Shown one piece after another: positions 1 to 4,278 of a stretch of DNA of 9,234 nt. Made by a program: the position numbers and the translations under genes. The stretch is from Methanobacteriaceae archaeon. GTDB lineage: Archaea; Methanobacteriota; Methanobacteria; Methanobacteriales; Methanobacteriaceae. The number at the start of each line of letters is the position of its first letter. The first letter of the stretch is position 1. The notes beneath the pieces were generated by a model. That model was not told the DNA's origin and ran no database searches. It worked only from the letters and a program-made list of their open reading frames with translations. Where the stretch lies: positions 1 to 9,234 of the forward strand of contig JAUYBK010000018.1 in NCBI GenBank assembly GCA_030693105.1, read 5' to 3'.

Positions 1-1014
1 AAAGATAAAATTAATTTTAAAGGTACTAAACTAATGGATATATCAAATATCCAAATTTTTTATGGGATTAAAACAGGTTACAACAAAGCATTTGTAATTG
101 ATGAAAAAACAAAAAACGATCTTATCGATGAAGATCCAAATTCTATTGAGATCATAAAGCCTCTCTTAACAGGTAGAGATATAAAGAGATGGATGATTAA
201 TTACAAAAATCTCTATCTAATTTTTACAAGAAGGGGTATTGATATTGATATGTATCCTGCAATAAAAATGTATCTATCACAGTTTAAAGAAAGGTTGACC
301 CCCAAAAATGCAGGACAAAGGACTGGAAGGAAACCTGGCCCATATGAATGGTATGAAATCCAAGATGCAGTTGACTATTATGAAGAATTTGATAAAAATA
401 AGTTAATTTATCCAAACCTTGCATCAAGTTTGTTTGTAGTTTTTGATGAAAATGGATATTACACTAATCAAAAATGTTTTATTATAACTTCTGATATTAA
501 TTTAAAATTTTTAGGAACAATATTATCTTCAAAGGTATTGAACTTTGTTTTTAGCCTTTCTGGGACTCCATTACAAGGTAAATATTATGATTTGAATAAA
601 AAATATATAGAAAAGCTCCCTATCAGAACCGTTACCGCTGAAGAACAACAACCACTAATAGAAAAAGCAGATCAGATATTAAAACTCAACTTAATACTCC
701 AAAAAGAGTTAAAAGGATTCAAAAACTGGATTAGGAAGGAATTCGAGGTTGAAAAGTTATCTCAGAAACTGGAAAAGTATTATGAGTTGTCTGAAGATGA
801 ATTCATTGATGAATTAAGGAAAAAAAAGGTTTCCACTAAATTAAGGAAGAATAGAGAGTCTTTAGAGCGAGAATTCTCCGAAAGCCTTGCGATCATAAAG
901 CCGTTACTCCAAGAAATCGAACAGACTGATAATGAGATTAATAGTATGGTTTATGAGCTGTATGGGTTAACAGAGGATGAGATAATGATTATTGAGGATA
1001 GTTTAAAGGAATGA
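1..1014 (+). CDS. C-terminal part of a TaqI/Eco57I-type DNA methylase-restriction protein (5' end outside window)
   Basis: The frame is open from base 1, so the ATG at 34 is probably internal and the gene is cut by the window edge; 337 codons are visible. Residues about 12-210 resemble the TaqI-like C-terminal specificity domain of type IIG and Eco57I-like enzymes, which recognises the target DNA sequence. Typical stretches are GIKTGYNKAFVID, LLTGRDIKRW, YPNLASS, and LPIRT where the domain closes. The last ~120 residues are rich in Lys, Glu and Leu and look like a coiled coil, a common tail in these proteins. The N-terminal methylase domain with its NPPY motif would lie upstream and is not seen. 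The next gene begins 10 bp after the stop, so the two were probably one transcript. The family call is fairly secure; whether the whole protein also cuts DNA cannot be told from this part. Confidence 0.8.
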   Translation, partial: KDKINFKGTKLMDISNIQIFYGIKTGYNKAFVIDEKTKNDLIDEDPNSIEIIKPLLTGRDIKRWMINYKNLYLIFTRRGIDIDMYPAIKMYLSQFKERLTPKNAGQRTGRKPGPYEWYEIQDAVDYYEEFDKNKLIYPNLASSLFVVFDENGYYTNQKCFIITSDINLKFLGTILSSKVLNFVFSLSGTPLQGKYYDLNKKYIEKLPIRTVTAEEQQPLIEKADQILKLNLILQKELKGFKNWIRKEFEVEKLSQKLEKYYELSEDEFIDELRKKKVSTKLRKNRESLEREFSESLAIIKPLLQEIEQTDNEINSMVYELYGLTEDEIMIIEDSLKE

Positions 1015-1024
1015 GGGGATACAG

Positions 1025-1228
1025 ATGGATATAGAAAAATATTTCAATGGTTTCAAAGATTTTTTAGAAACTGATAAAGGTTTGGAATGGGAGAAAGAAC
1101 GCAAAGAACGCAAAAAGTTATATTGGGAAAAATGCCATACAACACGATTACGCAAATGTAAATTTAAAGATTCAAATATAGGATATAATGCAATATCAAG
1201 AGGAATTATTTCGCCGTTATTTACATAA
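1025..1228 (+). pseudogene. 5' remnant of an unidentified restriction-locus gene, truncated by deletion
   Basis: The ATG follows a ribosome binding site (GAGGGG at 1013-1018) and lies 10 bp after the methylase-specificity gene, so the start looks genuine. The first ~35 residues (MDIEKYFNGFKDFLETDKG, then a charged helix rich in Glu, Arg and Lys) read like a real protein N-terminus. From about base 1130 the frame runs antisense through the methyltransferase gene on the other strand, and the remaining ~31 residues are only the shadow of that gene. The original protein was therefore probably much longer. Its identity is not certain; the N-terminus recalls proteins seen beside restriction-modification genes in archaea, possibly a nuclease or McrB-like partner, but this is from memory. 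The 67-residue product is unlikely to work. Confidence 0.6.
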
Positions 1229-1497
1229 TTACCAACTTGCCAACAGATACTGCCATCATCATCCAATATTCTAACACATTCTTTAATAACATCTCTCTGT
1301 TGACTTACATACTCCTCCATGTCAAGTTTATTTTCATAGTCCTTACCGAGATTATACGGTGGTGAGGTTACTACTAATTTAACAAAGTTATTAGGGATTT
1401 GAGAAAGTAAATCTAAACAATCCCCAGGATAAAGGACGAGATCTGCATCTGGATTGAATTCGGTATCTTTAATTATTTTGGACATGTAAACACGCAT
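1129..1497 (-). pseudogene. Site-specific DNA methyltransferase (N4/N6, beta-type order), 3' end deleted
   Basis: The first ~123 residues match the N-terminal half of a DNA adenine/cytosine amino-methyltransferase. The catalytic motif TSPPYNLGK lies at residues 44-52, followed by a helix and strand with GSICWQVGNYV and then LRNRVVWHF at about 115-123. In this class the S-adenosylmethionine-binding FxGxG motif comes after the catalytic motif, and it is missing here. After WHF (base ~1129) the frame continues to 1003, but that part is only antisense of the neighbouring plus-strand gene. The enzyme should be inactive. Two starts are possible: ATG at 1497 or ATG at 1485 (MSKIIKDTEF), the latter fitting the family better from memory; neither has a clear Shine-Dalgarno site. 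It runs towards the truncated gene starting at 1025, and both lose their 3' ends at the same point. Confidence 0.75.
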
Positions 1498-1525
1498 TAA
1501 ATGATTTTAATATTGAAATTTAACA

Positions 1526-1545
1526 AGTCTAATATAATGTTTTTT
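1526..1545 (-). promoter_or_regulatory. Possible TATA-type promoter of the truncated methyltransferase gene
   Basis: On the minus strand an AT-rich element reading CATTATATTAG (plus bases 1530-1540) lies about 35-45 bp before the two candidate methyltransferase starts. That distance fits an archaeal TATA box with a short leader. The whole 1498-1600 stretch is very AT-rich, so chance matches are likely. I see nothing else in this stretch. Confidence 0.3.
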
Positions 1546-1583
1546 CTTTTATTAAAATATATATCTTTATTTATTTGAGTCTA

Positions 1584-1776
1584 TTATTCTAAAATAGTCA
1601 TCATTGTCAGTAAAAAAACAGACTGATCAATTAAACAGATTCCACCCTTTATATTTTGATTTATTATCCTTTTCAGTGCTTCCCTGGCTACTTCTTCTGT
1701 TTCAAAGGGCGATGTACATCTCGAAGAAAATATCGTTTCTAAATTCATGTTTTTTTAATCCGTCAAAGGCTTCCAT
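1584..1776 (-). pseudogene. Decayed unidentified reading frame, minus strand
   Basis: Two overlapping short frames read like one broken gene. From ATG at 1776 the frame gives MEAFDGLKKHEFRNDIFFEM, then YIAL and a stop at 1702-1704. A second frame, open from an ATG at 1748, gives PFETEEVAREALKRIINQ and continues to a stop at 1584-1586. Joining them by one frameshift near 1705 gives a continuous protein-like sequence of about 65 residues. Further upstream in the first frame, SIIFNDDLLKI followed by a stop may extend it. A TATA-like run lies at 1850-1863. I do not recognise the family. The protein-like composition on the minus strand argues that this is a relic rather than random sequence, but it is not proven. 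Confidence 0.35.
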
Positions 1777-1849
1777 TTTGTTTCTTCTCTATATTTTTAA
1801 TAAGTCATCGTTAAAAATGATACTCTTCCATCATATCAACTTCCAGTAT

Positions 1850-1863
1850 TATATATATTTTAG
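1850..1863 (-). promoter_or_regulatory. TATA-like element of a decayed minus-strand unit
   Basis: The minus strand reads TCTAAAATATATAT here, close to an archaeal TATA box. About 30 bp downstream lie an ATG pair and a GGAAG stretch (MMEEYHF, then a stop), followed by the decayed frame that ends at 1584. It may be a leftover promoter. Such runs are common in sequence this rich in A and T. Confidence 0.3.
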
Positions 1864-1867
1864 ATAA

Positions 1868-2065
1868 TCATACAATAGTAATATATTTTTTGGTATAATT
1901 AATAAAATTAATAAATACTTCACCATTAGAAAACATACCCTGATCATGGGTTACCATGAAGATGGGCACTTCTTGCCCTTCATCCCTTTTAGGCTGGTTA
2001 ACAGACTCTAAACTAATATTTAAATGATTAGTGCCTGAAGAAGAAATATCATCGTTAACAATTAT
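1868..2065 (-). other. Open tail joined in frame to the NimA-like remnant, origin unknown
   Basis: The frame of the last NimA-like fragment stays open for another 65 codons to a TGA at 1868-1870. This tail contains stretches such as ISLESVNQPKRDEGQEVP and FMVTHDQGMFSNGEVFINF, and does not look like the end of a NimA protein. The alternation of hydrophobic and polar residues hints at a beta-rich fold, as in surface Ig-like repeats, but I do not recognise a family. It may be a fragment brought next to the NimA remnant by a deletion, or non-coding sequence that happens to be open. No own start or ribosome binding site is visible. Confidence 0.3.
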
Positions 2066-2260
2066 GTTCTTCCTTAAAATATCAATTTTTCGTCCATATT
2101 GGGCAGAGTGGAGATATATGGAATTTCCATCATAGCCAAAGTTCATGGAAACCATATAGGGATTTTATCATCTGAAAATGCAATTCTACATTACTTCAGC
2201 CTCATGAAGCACCCAATTTATAGTTTCCCTGTCCCTAATCTCTTTTTCACTTCTTCGCAT
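2066..2260 (-). pseudogene. NimA-like / pyridoxamine 5'-phosphate oxidase-related flavoprotein, pseudogene
   Basis: A good ribosome binding site (AGGAG at 2267-2271) precedes an ATG at 2260 that opens MRRSEKEIRDRETINWVLHE. This is the usual start of small flavin-binding split-barrel proteins of the NimA type (5-nitroimidazole reductase family). A TAG stops it at codon 25 (2186-2188). The homology then continues in other frames: AFSDDKIP, then from about 2155 YMVSMNFGYDGNSIYLHSAQ, then GRKIDILRKN to base 2066. So there is one nonsense codon and at least two frameshifts. A normal family member has about 150 residues; the second half (flavin-site completion and C-terminal strand) is not recognisable beyond 2066. 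The gene is divergent from the tetR pseudogene and shares its upstream region, which suggests a former regulator-target pair. Confidence 0.8.
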
Positions 2261-2277
2261 TGTAGCTCCTCTTAAAG

Positions 2278-2312
2278 TTAAAGATTATAATTATAACAGA
2301 TTAAAGATTATA
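2278..2312. repeat. 12-bp direct repeat with TATA-like cores in the divergent promoter region
   Basis: TTAAAGATTATA occurs at 2278-2289 and again at 2301-2312, 23 bp apart start to start. Read on the minus strand each copy is TATAATCTTTAA, a fair archaeal TATA box. The copy at 2301-2312 lies at a sensible distance for a minus-strand leader that still includes the AGGAG site before the NimA-like ATG at 2260. On the plus strand its GATTATA lies about 35 bp before the tetR ATG. The pair may be two promoters, or a repeated binding site of about two helix turns. Confidence 0.45.
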
Positions 2313-2327
2313 CTAACGAATGTTAGT
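2312..2327. promoter_or_regulatory. Palindromic operator, probably for the TetR-type regulator
   Basis: ACTAACGAATGTTAGT is a perfect inverted repeat with 6-bp arms and a 4-bp centre. It lies 19 bp before the tetR start codon and about 50 bp before the divergent NimA-like start. Palindromes of this size between a TetR gene and a divergent gene are the usual binding sites of the dimeric regulator. It overlaps the end of a TATA-like element, so a bound protein would block transcription of both genes. Binding is inferred from position and symmetry only. Confidence 0.55.
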
Positions 2328-2346
2328 TAGATTCAGGTTTATCATA

Positions 2347-2980
2347 ATGAACAACCCCCAATCAAAAAAAGATTCTAAGCCCACCAAAGAAATAATATTA
2401 GACGTTTCACTGGATTTATTCTCACAAAAAGGATTTAATGCAGTTTCAGTACGGGAAATACCTCGGGAAGTGGGTATATGAGAAAACTCAATTTACAATC
2501 ACTACCAAAACAAAGAAGCCATATTGGACACTATAATTGAATATTTCATGGGTGAAATGGCCCAAATCAGCCATTCCAAGGATTTAAAAGACGAATCATT
2601 TCCCAGGGCCCGGAAGTGTATTTTAAAATAGGTGCAGAGATGTATATCAGACAAGTTAATACACCGAAAATGGAAAAAATATGGCGTTTAGTCTCTATTG
2701 AAGTTAATCATAACCCCCAAATTACAAATTTTTTCAAAAAAGAACTGCTAGAAGGAGCAATAGATGTTTGGGTAAACATATTCCGGATAATGATAGAAAA
2801 AAAGCTTATTAAACCATTTGATCCTAGATTGCTCGCCTATGAATACTTCTCCTTTGCAATATACCTCTTCTTCGAATCTTTTGTCTTAAAGTATGATGAG
2901 GCTACGATTCATTCATGGATTTAGCCTTAGAAAAAATGGATAAACATTCAGAATTCCTCTTAGACACGATAAAGGTCTAA
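2347..2980 (+). pseudogene. TetR/AcrR-family transcriptional regulator, pseudogene
   Basis: From the ATG at 2347 the sequence gives a TetR DNA-binding domain: KEIILDVSLDLFSQKGFNA, then VSVREIPREVGI, a TGA at codon 45 (2479-2481), then ENSIYNHYQNKEAILDTII. In relatives the stopped position is normally a basic or polar residue just before the recognition helix. A frameshift between about 2590 and 2626 moves the ligand-binding domain into the frame with GAEMYIRQVNTPKMEKIW and ELLEGAIDVWVNIF. A second frameshift near 2895-2910 leads to the C-terminal part DSFMDLALEKMDKH, ending at TAA 2978-2980. Joined, it is about 210 residues, normal TetR length. The open piece 2616-2924 is only the middle of this gene. 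The regulator should be dead. It is divergent from the NimA-like remnant and ends 29 bp before the intact operon. Confidence 0.88.
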
Positions 2981-2990
2981 AGTTCCTATG

Positions 2991-3008
2991 TTTAATAGAA
3001 TTAATAAA
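2991..3008 (+). promoter_or_regulatory. Possible TATA element before the pyruvyl transferase gene
   Basis: TTTAATAG at 2991-2998, with TTAATAAA following at 3001-3008, is AT-rich and lies about 25-30 bp before the ATG at 3019, the distance of an archaeal TATA box from a leaderless start. No Shine-Dalgarno site precedes any of the candidate starts, which suits leaderless transcription. The alternative is read-through from the tetR promoter. Confidence 0.3.
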
Positions 3009-3009
3009 T

Positions 3010-4278
3010 GTGAAAATCATGAAAAACTCGATGAAGTCAGAAGACCCTTATCACCCCAAAGTTCTTCTGGTCGGATACAACGGGGCCAACAACACTGGAT
3101 CCGAAGCCAGGTTACTTTCCATCATTGAGGATGTGCGGAGGGTCCTGGGACCGGAAGTGCACATAACAGTTCCCACCTTAAATGAAAAAAACTTAAGGCG
3201 TTATCTGGATGAAGACGAATGCTTGCACATCGTCCCCATCCCCTCCATCTATTTTTTGGCCCTGCGAAAGTTGGTGAAAGAACACGACCTGGTACTGTTA
3301 GTGGAAGGTAGCTGTTACATGGATACCTGGACATCGGCCCTTTTATGGGCATTTTTATGGACTACTAGATGTGCAAATTCACTTAAAAAACCATGTGTGG
3401 CCTATGCAGTGGATGCAGGGGATCTTTCATCTGTTAATCGGTGGCTTGTCAAGAAGGAGGCAAGTAAGACTGATTTAATAATTACCAGAACTAAAAAGGC
3501 GGCAGAGAAGCTTATATCCATTAAAGTAAAAGCATCCATTAAAGCAACTGCTGACACCGCCTTCACCTTCCAGGAAGACCCGGAAGACCATAATCTTCTG
3601 GAGGATATGTGGCCAGACTCTGTTAATGGAGTAGTCGGCCTGGCACTGGTTGATTTCTCCCTCTGGCCAGTGATTATAAGGCCCTGGGGAAGAAAAGAGG
3701 ATCTTTATAAATGGCCTTACTATTTCTCCCGATCCAATGAGAGATATAAAGCCAAACAAAAGTTAATTGAGGGTTGGTCCAAAGTCGCCGATAGTATCAT
3801 TGAAAACCACCAAAAGAGAGTTGCCCTGATCTGTATGGAAGAATTGGATGAATCATTGGCTAGAGAAATCCGCAGTAAAATGAAAAATAAGGACAGTTGC
3901 CAAATAATATCCTCTGGAGAGTTTAACGCTTCCCAGATGACTTCTATACTGGGTAAGCTGGATCTTTTGGTAACATCCCGTTACCATGCATCGGTGTTAT
4001 CTTTAAAAGCAGAAGTCCCCCAAATAGCCGTGGGCCATGACTTGCGGCTTTCTACCATATACCAGGATCTGGGTCTTCATGACGATTACTTCATAAGCCA
4101 GAATGCCCCCCATTTATGGGGAGATGTGGAAGAAAAGGTAAGTTTGCTTTTAAGAGATCCCCATTTACAACAAGATAAACTACAGCAGGGATACCAGGAA
4201 CAATTAAGTCTATCCCAACAGAACAGTATACTTCTTGGTGAGTTCCTGAAACAAAAAAAGCTGTTGGTGAGAGAATGA
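3010..4278 (+). CDS. Polysaccharide pyruvyl transferase family protein
   Basis: This 422-residue protein fits the polysaccharide pyruvyl transferase (CsaB/WcaK-like) family, which transfers pyruvate from phosphoenolpyruvate to a sugar as a ketal on cell-surface glycans. Seen in the sequence: an N-terminal strand-loop VLLVGYNGANNTGSEARL (residues 18-35), a segment HDLVLLVEGSCYMD around 92-105, and the family hallmark VTSRYHASVLS at 321-331, near the likely donor site. The fold in this family resembles GT-B glycosyltransferases. There is no signal peptide or clear membrane segment, so it should act in the cytoplasm. The GTG at 3010 gives the longest frame; ATG 3019 or 3031 are equally possible, as no ribosome binding site favours one. 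Its stop overlaps the next start (ATGA, 4275-4278), so it is the first gene of a tight operon. The acceptor is unknown; the lipid-type enzymes downstream suggest it may not be a plain polysaccharide. Confidence 0.8.
   Translation: MKIMKNSMKSEDPYHPKVLLVGYNGANNTGSEARLLSIIEDVRRVLGPEVHITVPTLNEKNLRRYLDEDECLHIVPIPSIYFLALRKLVKEHDLVLLVEGSCYMDTWTSALLWAFLWTTRCANSLKKPCVAYAVDAGDLSSVNRWLVKKEASKTDLIITRTKKAAEKLISIKVKASIKATADTAFTFQEDPEDHNLLEDMWPDSVNGVVGLALVDFSLWPVIIRPWGRKEDLYKWPYYFSRSNERYKAKQKLIEGWSKVADSIIENHQKRVALICMEELDESLAREIRSKMKNKDSCQIISSGEFNASQMTSILGKLDLLVTSRYHASVLSLKAEVPQIAVGHDLRLSTIYQDLGLHDDYFISQNAPHLWGDVEEKVSLLLRDPHLQQDKLQQGYQEQLSLSQQNSILLGEFLKQKKLLVRE

Noticed and set aside
1604..1867. Plus-strand 87-residue open frame starting with TTG
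   Set aside because: No ribosome binding site; it is rich in Phe, Leu and Ser as expected from the antisense of an A-rich strand, and the minus strand looks more protein-like.
2186..2188. In-frame TAG in the NimA-like gene read as pyrrolysine, given the methanogen setting
   Set aside because: Two frameshifts follow it and the gene lacks its second half; pyrrolysine is mostly limited to methylamine methyltransferases in other methanogen groups.
2479..2481. In-frame TGA in tetR read as selenocysteine
   Set aside because: The position normally holds a basic or polar residue before the recognition helix, no selenocysteine element is evident, and the same gene has two frameshifts, so it is a nonsense mutation.
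2616..2924. 102-residue plus-strand frame as a separate small gene
   Set aside because: It is the ligand-binding middle of the frameshifted TetR gene; homology continues on both sides in other frames.
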